In this document: piece after piece, positions 41,571-51,144 of the stretch | How the letters are laid out: every line of letters starts with the position of its first letter | How positions within the stretch are numbered: the first letter of the stretch is position 1 | Assembly (NCBI RefSeq): GCF_902825155.1 | Contig: NZ_CADEAG010000009.1 | Span: 17,952 to 81,951, forward strand | Direction: 5' to 3' | Length of the DNA: 64,000 nt | Source of the DNA: Bartonella taylorii 8TBB | GTDB lineage: Bacteria > Pseudomonadota > Alphaproteobacteria > Rhizobiales > Rhizobiaceae | Program-made: the position numbers and the translations under genes | Notes under the pieces: generated by a model | Seen by the model: only the letters and a program-made list of their open reading frames with translations | What the model was told of the DNA's origin: nothing | The model's database searches: none

Positions 41571-43109
41571 ATGACTATTATAATAAAACCGGGTGAGGTA
41601 ACGCTTAATGAACTTGAAACTATTTATTTCCATGGTGAGGTGAGTAAACTTCACAGTAACACGCATTTAGCTATCAAAAAAGGAGCAGAGCGTATTGCTG
41701 AAATTGCTGCTGGAAGTGAGCCAGTTTATGGCATCAATACTGGTTTTGGTAAATTGGCTTCGATTAAAATTGGGGCAAACGATGTAGCTATTTTACAAAG
41801 AAATCTTATTTTATCACATTGTTGTGGTGTGGGAGAACCTTTAACGGAAAATGTTGTGCGTTTGATGATGACCTTAAAGCTTCTTTCTTTAGGGCGAGGG
41901 GCTTCTGGTGTTCGTTTAGAGTTGATATATTTGCTAGAAAATATGCTTGCAAAAGGCGTTATTCCTGTCATCCCTGAAAAGGGATCTGTTGGTGCATCAG
42001 GTGATCTTGCGCCGCTTGCTCATATGGCTGCTGTTATGATGGGAGAGGGAGAAGCATTCTTTCAAAACATTCGCATGAGTGGAGCAGCAGCTTTAGAGAA
42101 AGCAGGATTGTCTCCTATTATTTTAGAAGCAAAAGAAGGACTAGCCCTTATCAATGGCACTCAAACATCAACAGCACTTGCTCTTGCCGGTCTTTTTCAT
42201 AGTCATCGGGCATTGTGTGGTGGACTTCTTGCAGGGGCACTGACAACAGATGCCATTATGGGGTCAACAGCACCGTTTCATCCTGACATCCATATTTTAC
42301 GGGGCCATTATGGGCAGATTTCTGTATCACAAACATTAAAAAAGCTTTTAGAGGATTCAGAAATTCGGGCTGCACATTTACGTGGTGATAATCGTGTACA
42401 GGATCCTTACTGTATACGTTGCCAACCACAGGTCATGGGAGCATGTTTTGATATTCTTATCGCAGCAGCAAAAACACTCATTATTGAAGCGAATGCAGTT
42501 ACAGATAATCCATTGATTTTAAGAAATGGGGAGGTTGTGTCAGGTGGAAATTTTCATGCTGAACCTGTAGCATTTGCTGCTGATCAGATTGCACTTGCTT
42601 TATGTGAAATAGGCTCTATTTCTCAAAGACGTATTGCTCTTATGGTCGATCCAGCAGTTTCTTATGGACTTCCAGCTTTTTTAGCGCAAAATGCGGGTCT
42701 TAATTCAGGCTTTATGATTGCTGAAGTAACTGCAGCTGCTTTAATGGCTGAAAATAAACAAATGGCACATCCTGCTTCTGTTGATTCAACACCAACTTCC
42801 GCAAATCAGGAAGATCACGTTTCCATGGCTTGTCATGGCGCTCGCCGATTATTAGCAATGAGTGAAAACCTTTTTAATATTATCGGCATTGAAACACTTA
42901 TTGCAGCACAAGGAATTGAATACCGTGCGCCTTTAAAAACAAGCTCCTTCTTACAGTTTGTTATGGAGCATTTGCGTAAAAATGTTGGTACTCTTAAAGG
43001 AGATCGCTATATGGCTCCAGATCTTCATAAAGGATATATTCTTGTGCGTGAAGGATATTTATTATCCGTTATACCGGAAACAATTTTTCCTCAACTAGAA
43101 CTTAGATAA
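41571..43109 (+). CDS. hutH: Histidine ammonia-lyase
   Basis: HutH deaminates histidine to urocanate. The 512-aa protein has the self-forming MIO cofactor triad Ala142-Ser143-Gly144 in [19 protein letters not shown], the [12 protein letters not shown] motif, [30 protein letters not shown] and the C-terminal [15 protein letters not shown] sequence (here [17 protein letters not shown]). No hutU, hutI or hutG is near, so only the first step of the pathway is encoded here. An AAT-family permease follows 1.3 kb downstream and may supply histidine. Confidence 0.96.
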   Translation: MTIIIKPGEVTLNELETIYFHGEVSKLHSNTHLAIKKGAERIAEIAAGSEPVYGINTGFGKLASIKIGANDVAILQRNLILSHCCGVGEPLTENVVRLMMTLKLLSLGRGASGVRLELIYLLENMLAKGVIPVIPEKGSVGASGDLAPLAHMAAVMMGEGEAFFQNIRMSGAAALEKAGLSPIILEAKEGLALINGTQTSTALALAGLFHSHRALCGGLLAGALTTDAIMGSTAPFHPDIHILRGHYGQISVSQTLKKLLEDSEIRAAHLRGDNRVQDPYCIRCQPQVMGACFDILIAAAKTLIIEANAVTDNPLILRNGEVVSGGNFHAEPVAFAADQIALALCEIGSISQRRIALMVDPAVSYGLPAFLAQNAGLNSGFMIAEVTAAALMAENKQMAHPASVDSTPTSANQEDHVSMACHGARRLLAMSENLFNIIGIETLIAAQGIEYRAPLKTSSFLQFVMEHLRKNVGTLKGDRYMAPDLHKGYILVREGYLLSVIPETIFPQLELR

Positions 43110-43241
43110 TATTTATTTTGAATTCCATGTGGAAGGAGGGAAAGTTAATTCTTGAACTTATTTCTACAAAATTGAGGAAAGTAATGATATATTTGAATAA
43201 TTAAATAAATATGTAGTCATTTATTTGCTGGTATCTATAGG

Positions 43242-43529
43242 GTGTTTGGGTCCAATTATCTTCTTAATATTATGTTTCATGATGATCCGATTATCAACCA
43301 AGCTTATGAAAATGAATATTGGGAGAACTACTTTTGGGAATTTTTAGACTGCCGTTTTGGGACTATCTTCCGTAAATTTATAAATTATAGATCATATTCT
43401 TATATAATTTTACCATTTATAAAAAATGGCTTATATGTGTCGTATTCAGTGAAATTAAGAGTTTTGTTGTATGTTTCTTTTGTTTTTACGATGTTTTATG
43501 ATATTTTAGAGTTACTTTTTGTATTTTGA
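43242..43529 (+). CDS. Small hypothetical membrane-like ORF
   Basis: A 95-codon frame with GTG start at 43242 (an in-frame ATG is at 43272). The N-terminal half is acidic and aromatic (NEYWENYFWEFLD); the C-terminal half is hydrophobic with about one or two possible membrane helices. No ribosome-binding site is convincing and the family is not recognised. Its AT-rich composition could allow an open frame by chance; it lies 21 nt before the next small gene. Confidence 0.3.
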   Translation: MFGSNYLLNIMFHDDPIINQAYENEYWENYFWEFLDCRFGTIFRKFINYRSYSYIILPFIKNGLYVSYSVKLRVLLYVSFVFTMFYDILELLFVF

Positions 43530-43550
43530 ATCGAAAGCAAAGAGGAAAAC

Positions 43551-43913
43551 ATGTTTAAAAATCATACATTATACATTTTAATGACAGCTATTTTTTGTTT
43601 TTCGCAAATTGTGGAGGTTCATGCGAATCTTTGGAGAACTAGATCTCAAGAGGGTATTTTCATTGCCATAGTTGCCCAAGAGAAAGATACTCTTGTTCAG
43701 ACGAAAAAGATATTTGTTATTGGTAGTTCAGGGCAAAATGCTAGAGAAAGAGGCAGGTCTATTAACGGAAAAAAGGTTGATAAGATTATTTTTACCGCAA
43801 TAATTCTTTTTCTTGGAAGACTTGCGTTTAAGGCGGTTGGAGTTCTTAAGAGATGGGCTGGGGCTGCACTTTCTCAAGCTTTTGAAGATTGGCGAGATTC
43901 ACTTTATCACTGA
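43551..43913 (+). CDS. Small exported protein of unknown function
   Basis: A 120-aa protein with an excellent AGAGGA site 7 nt before its ATG. Residues 5-25 (HTLYILMTAIFCFSQIVEVHA) form a signal peptide. The mature part is short and basic (TRSQEGIF, QNARERGRSINGKK), followed by a hydrophobic helix at about 81-95 (IIFTAIILFLGRLAF) and a C-terminal amphipathic stretch KRWAGAALSQAFEDWRD. I do not recognise the family. It lies between hutH and an amino-acid permease but nothing ties it to either. Confidence 0.65.
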   Translation: MFKNHTLYILMTAIFCFSQIVEVHANLWRTRSQEGIFIAIVAQEKDTLVQTKKIFVIGSSGQNARERGRSINGKKVDKIIFTAIILFLGRLAFKAVGVLKRWAGAALSQAFEDWRDSLYH

Positions 43914-44367
43914 TTAAGCTATTAAATTGATATTAAAAAGTTAGTTCATGCGCTATCGCGTATAATTTGTAATTGTTATGAGCTAAAAAAGTAAGAGAGA
44001 GTTTATTTAAAGCAATAATAAAAACTTTAACGCACTCGTTTTCAAATATAGCGGTACGAATTTTTAAGCTTCTATTTCAATAAACTGAAAAGAAAGCATG
44101 GGATTGATATTGCATTAAATTCTCTATTTTTTGCAGACAAATAGAGGATATGAAAATGAATCACATGACAATTATAAAAAATTTTATTACCACTTGATTT
44201 TAATAAAATGATACAAAATTGTAGTCCATAAAAATAGCTAAATAATTTGTAATAAAAATATTTTTTATTGCCTAAGGTGGAGTGTTTGACGCGCCATTGT
44301 ACAATGCCTTTTTTTAAATATATTTGGGAGAGAAACATAAGGTTTTATTTATCATAGAATTGGCGTT
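43914..44367. other. Gene-free stretch before the amino-acid permease
   Basis: 454 nt of AT-rich sequence with only short frames. An 88-codon frame on the minus strand has no ribosome-binding site and low-complexity sequence. The right end presumably holds the permease promoter. Confidence 0.5.
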
Positions 44368-44373
44368 GTGATT

Positions 44374-45786
44374 ATGGATTTTATTAATATTTCAGTTAAG
44401 AAAGAAAAAATGGTAACAAATGAACTGAAACGAGGTATGAGCAAGCGCCAAGTTATTTTTTTAGCCCTTGGCTCTGCTATTGGAACAGGTCTTTTTTACG
44501 GGTCTGCACAAGCTATTAAGCTTGCTGGTCCAAGTGTTTTGATTGCTTATTGTATTGCTGGTTTAGCTATTTTTATGGTTATGCGAGCTCTCGGTGAAAT
44601 GATGATTCATAATCCACTGTCCGGTTCTTTTGCTCGTTATGCTGCAAATTATATATCACCGTTAGCTGGTTTTTTAACGGGATGGACATATGTATTTGAG
44701 ATGATTCTTGTTGGTTTAGCTGATATCACAGCTTTTGCGACTTATATGGGGTTTTGGTATCCTGATGTTGCACCTTGGATATGGGCACTCAGCATTACCC
44801 TGATCATTACAGGGATTAATTTAGCAGCAGTAGAGGTATATGGTGAACTGGAGTTCTGGCTATCTTCCATTAAAATTATTGCTATCATTGCGATGATCGT
44901 TTTAGGGATAGCAATAATTTTGTGTGGTTGGAATACAAGTACAAATTCTTCCACCGTTGGTATTCACAATTTGTGGGAAAATGGTGGTATTTTTCCCAAT
45001 GGATGGTTTGGTTTTTTAGCTTGTTTTAGTGTTGTTGTTTTTGCTTTTGGTGGCATAGAAATTATAGGGATGGCAGTGATGGAAGTACAAAATCCTCTTC
45101 AAACCATTTCAAAGGCAATTAATTCTACTCCCGTTCGTATTTTACTATTTTATATCATGACGTTAGCTATTTTAATGTCACTTTATCCTTGGAAGGAAAT
45201 TGGCCTTATGGACAGTCCTTTTGTTTCAATTTTTGAAAACCTTGGAATCTCATCCGCAGCAAACATTCTGAATATTGTTGTTGTTACTGCGGCTATTTCA
45301 GCGATGAATAGTGGAATGTATGGTGCTTGTCGCATGATACATGGGTTATCGCAGGAAGGTTATGCTTTAAAAGAGTTTCAGTATTTATCAAAAAACGGTA
45401 TACCAATTCTTGTTATTCTACTGATCTTTATCATTTTTCTTCTTGGTGTTGTCCTTAATTATTTTTACCATGAAGGGTTATTTTTTCTCATTGCAGCAAT
45501 GGCAACATTTGCAACGGTTTTTGTTTGGATGATGATTTTACTTTCGCAAATTTTTATGCGGCTGAAAATGTCTAAAGAAGTACAGTGTGGTTTGAAGTTT
45601 CCAATTCCATTTTGGCCCATAGGACCAATTTTTTCTATTTTGTTTATGGTTTTTATTTTTATTTTATTATGGTTTTTCGATGATACGCGGCCAGTTTTGA
45701 TTATAGGTATTAGTTGGATTGTTTTGCTTGTTATTTGTTTTTATGCACTTAAACTTTATAATTTGAAAAAAGGCAGTGCTCATTAG
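44374..45786 (+). CDS. AAT-family amino-acid permease
   Basis: A 470-aa secondary transporter of the amino acid-polyamine-organocation superfamily, AAT branch. The N-terminus ELKRGMSKRQVIFLALGSAI followed by GTGLFYGSAQAIKLAGPSV is the AAT signature, with 12 predicted helices, GEMMIHNPLSGSFARYAANY and the FGGIEIIGMAVMEVQNP segment of helix 6. Proteins of this branch carry proline, histidine, aromatic or basic amino acids. Closeness to hutH suggests histidine, but this is inference. Starts at GTG 44368 or ATG 44410 are possible; ATG 44374 is taken. Confidence 0.88.
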   Translation: MDFINISVKKEKMVTNELKRGMSKRQVIFLALGSAIGTGLFYGSAQAIKLAGPSVLIAYCIAGLAIFMVMRALGEMMIHNPLSGSFARYAANYISPLAGFLTGWTYVFEMILVGLADITAFATYMGFWYPDVAPWIWALSITLIITGINLAAVEVYGELEFWLSSIKIIAIIAMIVLGIAIILCGWNTSTNSSTVGIHNLWENGGIFPNGWFGFLACFSVVVFAFGGIEIIGMAVMEVQNPLQTISKAINSTPVRILLFYIMTLAILMSLYPWKEIGLMDSPFVSIFENLGISSAANILNIVVVTAAISAMNSGMYGACRMIHGLSQEGYALKEFQYLSKNGIPILVILLIFIIFLLGVVLNYFYHEGLFFLIAAMATFATVFVWMMILLSQIFMRLKMSKEVQCGLKFPIPFWPIGPIFSILFMVFIFILLWFFDDTRPVLIIGISWIVLLVICFYALKLYNLKKGSAH

Positions 45787-46287
45787 AATATGAATAAGGG
45801 CTAAACTAAAAAGAATAGCTGATGATTTTCGAGAAAAAGACACGTGATAATCGCCTATCTGTGATTAAGGATAGTTTTCTAATCATCGTTTGGTGTTGGA
45901 GCTATGCTGATTTCCTTGCCAATAAATAACTGCTATTCAATCATATAGAGTAGAGACAGTAACAAAACTGGGTGAGGATTATTGATTGATACCGTCGTAA
46001 ATAAAGTCGTCTAGATAGACATGGTGACAAGTGCAGGATTAGGCAGCTTTTACTATCTACAATGATGTATAAAGTTTTATTTCTCAATGAGTTCAAATAT
46101 AAATATAATATATATAATTATAATTAATTATTAAGAATATAATAATAAAATTCTAAGAGTTGGCATTGATTGTAACAAATAAATCTCTTCATTCTTGCTT
46201 TTTCATGCATATGCAAACTTATTTCCTCGATATCATTTATTTAGGTTAAGGAGGAAAAGTACTTATAAGCTGTTTTAATGGAGAGCT
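45787..46287. other. Gene-free stretch after the permease
   Basis: 501 nt without a credible ORF. AT-rich from about 46090 to 46150. An AAGGAGGAAAAG ribosome-binding-like site at 46249-46259 precedes no intact gene; it probably served the lost 5' end of the lipoprotein-family fragment that follows. Confidence 0.45.
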
Positions 46288-46572
46288 TTGTATTGCTCTT
46301 CAATAGAATTTTTGCCCTACCGGATGAAGTTGCTGCTTATACGGTTTAGTGTGCTGACAATAGATAAAAACGAGCCACTTTATTTTACCGTATTTCCACA
46401 AACCAACTCTACTATATCAGAACTTATGGTTGGGGGATACCAGAGGATTTTAGAAAATAACTTCTTTGATCTAATAATCAATTCGGCACAAAAACCACAA
46501 AATCAGCAATATCGCTATGGCAATCCAAGGTTAGAACTTTATCCCTATAGTCGCTGTGGTTTTCCAGTGTAA
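46288..46572 (+). pseudogene. Fragment of a small lipoprotein-family gene (C-terminal part)
   Basis: The frame reads PLYFTVFPQTNSTISELMVG then GYQRILENNFFD. This aligns by eye with the 47522-47996 gene (IYFAQAPRSNSFLANLMIA then GYQQFMDNNTFG). Upstream of PLYF only RFSVLTIDKNE (compare YRYKLQDSKG) is alignable; the signal peptide and the CG-rich first half are missing. The tail after NNFFD differs. It is therefore a truncated paralogue, probably non-functional. Confidence 0.6.
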
Positions 46573-46800
46573 CACTGTGAATTCTTTCAAACAACAAAGC
46601 GTGCACGATATAGCAGGCAATACGAGTGTCAATTTTTATTCCCGCGCTTCTCATGTTGTGTCTATGGCAGATATGTTAGCTTATGTGAGTGGAGGAAAAT
46701 AAACCACAGTTGGCTTTGATGGGCATAGATATGATTTTGTAAGCAGATTGATCGGCGGTAATGGCTTTACCTACGGGACAGCTCCTGCTGGGTAGTACTA
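46573..46800 (+). pseudogene. Remnant of an unidentified protein gene
   Basis: Directly after the fragment above, one frame reads NSFKQQSVHDIAGNTSVNFY, SRASHVVSMADMLAYVSGGK, a TAA stop, then TTVGFDGHRYDFVSRLIGGN and GFTYGTAPAG before a second stop. The composition is that of real protein with an in-frame nonsense codon, not random sequence. I could not place it in a family. Confidence 0.4.
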
Positions 46801-46932
46801 ACAATGTTGAAAGAGGCAGGGCATATGTTCACAGATCCCATAAGTGATATTTGCCTTAGAGATGGAGGTTATAAGTGCAGAATACTTTTATGGTTTATCT
46901 CATCAAGTACAAATCCCTTCAAGGAGGAAAAA

Positions 46933-47340
46933 ATGAAATATACCTTAAAATTATTTAATCGGTTTTATTCTGTTAAGTATTTCTGGATGTAACATTGACA
47001 AACCTCCTCTAGGGTACCTGAGTATATGGGAGAAGCCAGGAGCAGATTTTATTGAGATAGGAAAAGCGCTATTAGAATGTGGCATGCCAACTCCTTATGA
47101 TGTTGATCCAGAAAACAGAAAGCAGAGTATCAATGCAAAAACAACAATTCATGCTTGTATGATTCAATTAGGATTCCACTATAAAGATGATGGAGAAGGT
47201 GTGGGTGGTGTTATACTCTTAAAGAGGAAAACCTACCTATTTGTTGTCCGAGTGTTATCATTCCTCAGCTAAGTGTAGAAAAGCGCTCAAATAGCCCATT
47301 TTGTAAAAAGTATAAAAATGCACCTAAATGCAAGCCTTAA
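46933..47340 (+). pseudogene. Small lipoprotein gene with two compensating frameshifts
   Basis: AAGGAGG at 46921-46927 precedes ATG 46933. MKYTLKLF is followed by a frame change into IGFILLSISGC, a lipobox, and the second frame reads WEKPGADFIEIGKALLECGM then PTPYDVDPENRKQSINAKTT with IHACMIQLGF. A second change at about 47215 returns to the first frame, LKEENLPICCPSVIIPQLSV then EKRSNSPFCKKYKNAPKCKP and a stop. Total length 408 nt is a multiple of three, so the shifts compensate. The W-x-[KR]-P-G and CG-x-P motifs are shared with the 47522 gene. Function unknown. Confidence 0.72.
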
Positions 47341-47360
47341 GTATTGTTGCTTGTGATGTA

Positions 47361-47407
47361 AACAATCCCCACATTCTTGTGTTTGCTTGAAATGGCGGGG
47401 TTGTTTC
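47361..47407 (+). terminator. Probable intrinsic terminator after the first lipoprotein pseudogene
   Basis: AACAATCCCC (47361-47370) pairs with GGGGTTGTTT (47397-47406) with one bulged T. Weaker inner pairing occupies the 26-nt loop, and T-rich sequence follows. It is positioned 20 nt after the lipoprotein stop. Confidence 0.65.
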
Positions 47408-47521
47408 TTTAATCCACAATCCACCATTTCAATTCTAAACTATCTTGGAAAATGAGAATAGAAAATATTAATAGACTTACAAGCCTTTTGAGAGTAAAGG
47501 AATTCATTGAGAGAGGGAAAA

Positions 47522-47996
47522 ATGAAGAAAATCTTGAAATTATTAAGCGCCATAGCTCTCTTAAGCACTGCTGGGTGTGTTAACCAACCACCTCCGTCGG
47601 CTTTGGCAGCGCCCAGGTGTCGATAAAGCTACAATCCAACAAGCCCTATCAAAATGTGGCTGGAAACCAGTTTATGCTTCTCCTGAAAATATGGATTCGC
47701 TTGTGAATGAGTTTGCGTCAATTTATGAATGCATGACCAAAGCAGGTTATCGGTACAAGTTGCAGGATTCAAAGGGGATTTATTTTGCACAAGCCCCACG
47801 AAGTAACTCATTTTTAGCCAATCTAATGATAGCAGGATATCAGCAGTTTATGGATAATAACACCTTTGGGGTGACCAATGCAACAAAACAAGAACGCGCT
47901 TTGCTAACGCATTTTGAGAATGAAAAAAGACGTCAGCAAACGAAAAAAGTTTTACAAAAACGACCATCATCGTCACGCGCAACCTTAAAGAAATAA
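47522..47996 (+). pseudogene. Small lipoprotein gene with an N-terminal frameshift
   Basis: ATG 47522, with GAGAGGG upstream, encodes MKKILKLLSAIALLSTAGC, a signal peptide with lipobox cysteine at residue 19, then VNQPPPS before running to a TAA at 47624. The homologous continuation LWQRPGVDKATIQQALSKCG and onward (to 47996) is in the next frame; one base change in about 47595-47605 would join them. The rest is long and well formed, with RRQQTKKVLQKRPSSSRATL as a basic tail. It is a paralogue of the 46933 gene. Slippage or a sequencing error could also explain the break. Confidence 0.7.
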
Positions 47997-48194
47997 TTGG
48001 ATGAAAAGTACTAAAAGAAAGCGTTAAAAAACAATGACTTTCTTAACCAAAACATAATGGATAAGGTTCATTCCTTCCAAATTGGCAATGATAGGATTGC
48101 CAGTCTAAAATGTATCGGGTATCTTTGTTAGTTATTATTGGCTAAAAATTACTCAATTATTACTATATATGCTTATTGTCAGCAAGATTGATTT

Positions 48195-48771
48195 TAGTGA
48201 TAGATTTTTGTTGATGACTCTCTATTTCAGGAAGATGAGTGCCTTATCGTAGATGATCTTTTATCGTATAGTCTATTTAGAGGCAATATTCTCACCTTTG
48301 TATGAGGCAAGATGGCAACATTAAAAGGAAATATCTAGACGTTTCATTGTCTGCTACTAAAGCATTGATGGTAGAATGTAAAGGTCTTTTTTTGATCCAC
48401 AAATTGAGCTTATTCATCAACATCTTCAGTTTTATAAGGCTTTTGATATTGATATGGGGGAAACTTTGTCAATGATAATGCGTTGCTGGTGGGCGTTTAA
48501 CTAAGATATTTGCGGGATATGAAGAGGATCGTGTTCTTTCCTTTTATGGCAAAAATTTATCTTGTTAGTCGTTTTGGAGGAAAGTAATTTGTGCGTTTGA
48601 AAGACATTTTCCAGTTAGGTTCTTTTGGATCTTCTTTGAAAACTGGTTTGGGTTAAGTCGAAATTGTCTTCTAAAATTATACTTCACGGTGATTTAAACG
48701 ATCAGCATAAGTTTACTAAAGCTGGTTTTTCTGGCACTCGCTTTTCTGGTGGATTGCATTATCGTTTTTAA
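48195..48771 (+). pseudogene. Autotransporter beta-barrel remnant
   Basis: Broken frames keep the order of a Bartonella autotransporter translocator domain as I recall it. These are DDLLSYSLFRGNILTF, GKMATLKGN, LFFDPQIELIHQHLQFYKAF then DIDMGE, GRLTKIFAGYEEDRVLSFYG then KIYLVSRFGGK, a stop, FVRLKDIFQLGSFGSSLKTG, SSKIILHGDLNDQHKFTKAG, and the C-terminal FSGTRFSGGLHYRF with terminal Phe and stop at 48769-48771. At least three stops or frame changes interrupt it and no passenger domain remains upstream. It is a dead gene. Confidence 0.75.
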
Positions 48772-49208
48772 AATTCATTTGGAAAGAATCTATTATTGTT
48801 GGGGAAAAGTTAGAAAGAGTGATAATTACTATCACATATAAAAGGCTTCTCTCAGATTCATTGTTTTGAAAAGCTTTTGCAATTATATCAATTTGCAGAG
48901 TAGATTTCTATATAAAAATAAATTCATTCAATAAGTTATATATTGTTTTTAAAAATGTTTATTAAAGTTCACTCCTTAATTTATGATTAAATTGTTTATT
49001 TTTATAAAATAGCCATTTAACTCATTTAGTAAAAGATTAATTGGTATTTTTCTTTTGATTTGAAGAATGTTCCTACATTAGAAATTTTTCTGATATTTCA
49101 AGGTATAGAGAGAAGACTGTATTAATATATTGCGTATAAAAATTGTTTTTCATCCAATGATTAAAAATAATTGTAGACTTTGATGTATTTAAGAAGCCGC
49201 GAATTATA
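48772..49208. other. Gene-free AT-rich stretch
   Basis: 437 nt of AT-rich DNA after the autotransporter remnant. No frame, repeat or hairpin of note was found. Confidence 0.5.
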
Positions 49209-49560
49209 TTAACTTATCCAATACGCGTAAACACTTCTCCCACTTGCCAATGTCGTAAGACAGGTAATCAGAGGCTTAAAAAATGAGTATAAATATGACG
49301 CAAAAATTTTAGTATAAGCCGATTGACTAAATAAGCCCCTAAAGTTGCCCGAGAGAGCACTAAGAGCTGTGGCTAACAAACATGTAGCAATCATAATAAC
49401 AACGTTAGCATAAAAACTTTCTGAGCATTGAAAGGGGAAGACGCCGTAGATAATCATCTGAAAATTAAAAGGATTAACCAGCGTGTGCGAGACAATAGCA
49501 ATAAAACAGAGTTTGATGACAGTATGAATAATATATTTCTTGATGGTTTTTGTTAATCAA
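49209..49560 (-). pseudogene. LysE/EamB-type exporter remnant (C-terminal half)
   Basis: The minus strand reads IKLCFIAIVSHTLVNPFNFQ then MIIYGVFPFQCSESFYANVV, followed by a hydrophobic helix, ATALSALSGNFRGLFSQSAY and a last hydrophobic segment. This resembles the C-terminal half of EamB-like LysE-family exporters (pattern N-x-K-x2-LYG, then a W/SALxG-x3-RxLF loop). The upstream half is missing and the frame opens without a start; it is a fragment. The match is by memory and moderate. Confidence 0.42.
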
Positions 49561-50672
49561 GAGAAGACTCTCAATGGTTTGAGTGAATAATTTATTTGAT
49601 TTTATTAAGATAGAACAGTGATTAATGTATCATATTTTAATAATATTATTATTTGATAAAATATTAAATTATCAATTTTTCATAAGCGTAAACAGTATTT
49701 ATACTTTTTCAACTCTACAAAGTGGATAATGAAAGCCTCATATCAGACAAGTGGTGCTATATGTAGATGATATTGAAAAATATTTGTATATTTTAGTTTT
49801 TAATTGTTATGGTGGGCATTATTGATGTGGATAGATTTTATTAATTTTATTGTAGAAATTTTGCATTCAATACTTATATTTATTACTATTATATTATTAA
49901 TTAATTTGTACTATGAATCTAAAATCTACAGTCAAAAATAGAAAAAAGTTATTATTAATAGTAAATTTATTTTTTATATTGATGTCTATAACATTTTTTA
50001 TAAAATTCTTTATTATTATAGTTTATCAGTTTAATTTATTTAATAATATTTTATATTTTTGTATTTTCTGCTGAAAAAGCAAATAAACCTTAACATCATC
50101 TCTTTTTCAATAAACAGAGATGACATTCTAATCTGATATTATAAAATAAATTGATAGCTATAGAGTTGATTCTATACTTTCTAGTGTTGTTACTGATGTT
50201 GCATTTAACAGTGCATTTCTATAATCTCAGCGTCTGAGATAACTAAATATCACAATATTAAACGCTCTAATTTAATATATAAAACTATGACTTTTCTTAC
50301 TGCAAAACAATCTATATATATCAAAGTTATTTATAGTTTTCCTATGCGATATGCGTATGTGAGCTAATTTTCGTAACTGATATCTTTTCTACAATGAAAA
50401 GACGTACCGGCTGATTTAGACATTCATAAACGTTGTATAGCAATTCCAAAAATATGTAACACTACAATTTTACGTTGTTTATGGATTCTATTCTTATAAA
50501 ATGCAGAAGCATAAAGATAAGCATTACAAATGGTTGCGAAGAATTGCTTTTATAGGGAGCTATTTAATTTCTTTACGGTTTACAATTTTTTTTATCATTT
50601 TATCTTAAATAAGAGGATGTGTATTAATTTCTATTTCTCTATTTGATTTATTTCTAAAAGAGTGGAGTTATA
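49561..50672. other. 1.1-kb AT-rich gene-free stretch before divK
   Basis: No credible gene. One perfect 8-bp hairpin (TCATCTCT 50096-50103 with AGAGATGA 50116-50123) has no T run. The right end carries the divK promoter region and a GGAG site. Base composition is among the most AT-rich in the window, especially 49610-50060. Confidence 0.55.
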
Positions 50673-51041
50673 ATGATGTCAAAAAAAGTTATGATCGTGG
50701 AAGATAACGAACTGAATATGAAGTTATTCCGTGATCTTGTAGAGGCGAGTGGCTATGAAACTGTTGAAACGCGTAATGGTTTGATGGCATTAGATTTGGC
50801 TCGTTCATCAATGCCTTCTCTTATCCTTGTGGATATTCAGTTGCCAGAGGTGTCAGGGATTGATGTCATTAAACAATTAAAAGAAGATGAAGAACTTAAA
50901 TCTATCCCCGTTGTTGCCGTAACAGCCTTTGCTATGAAAGGGGATGAAGAGCGAATTCGTGCAAGTGGATGTGAAGAATATATGTCAAAACCTATTTCCG
51001 TTCCTCATTTTATTACAATGGTAAAGCACTTTTTAGACTGA
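50673..51041 (+). CDS. divK: Single-domain response regulator DivK
   Basis: DivK is a receiver-only protein of the alphaproteobacterial cell-cycle circuit (PleC/DivJ-DivK-DivL-CckA). At 122 aa it has only a receiver domain: acidic pair in [20 protein letters not shown], phospho-acceptor Asp54 in [17 protein letters not shown], Thr in [16 protein letters not shown] and Lys in [12 protein letters not shown]. The strong match of this text to Caulobacter/Brucella DivK sets it apart from CheY or CpdR. ATG at 50673 or 50676. The pleD gene that often follows divK is absent; the ribosomal rplM-rpsI operon converges from the right. Confidence 0.94.
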   Translation: MMSKKVMIVEDNELNMKLFRDLVEASGYETVETRNGLMALDLARSSMPSLILVDIQLPEVSGIDVIKQLKEDEELKSIPVVAVTAFAMKGDEERIRASGCEEYMSKPISVPHFITMVKHFLD

Positions 51042-51067
51042 AACTTTGTTAAATGATAGTAGAAAAA

Positions 51068-51120
51068 GCGAATGAGCAGCTGCTGCTATTCGCGAAAAAA
51101 GCCCCATCGAAAACGGGGCT
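51068..51120. terminator. Terminator region between divK and rpsI
   Basis: Two hairpins lie between the convergent genes. GCGAAT (51068-51073) pairs with ATTCGC (51088-51093), enclosing a further AGCAGC/GCTGCT pairing. AGCCCC (51100-51105) pairs with GGGGCT (51115-51120). On the minus strand the second is followed by six T, so it is an intrinsic terminator for rplM-rpsI. The first can serve divK, but it has no clear T run on the plus strand. Confidence 0.8.
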
Positions 51121-51144
51121 CTATATGTCGCGCGAAAATTGAAA

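Noticed and set aside
44072..44338. 88-codon minus-strand ORF before the amino-acid permease
   Set aside because: Low-complexity, no ribosome-binding site, lies in the permease promoter region.
46804..46992. 62-codon ORF ending in the first lipoprotein's signal-peptide region
   Set aside because: It is a chance frame that joins upstream remnant sequence to the out-of-frame start of the lipoprotein pseudogene.
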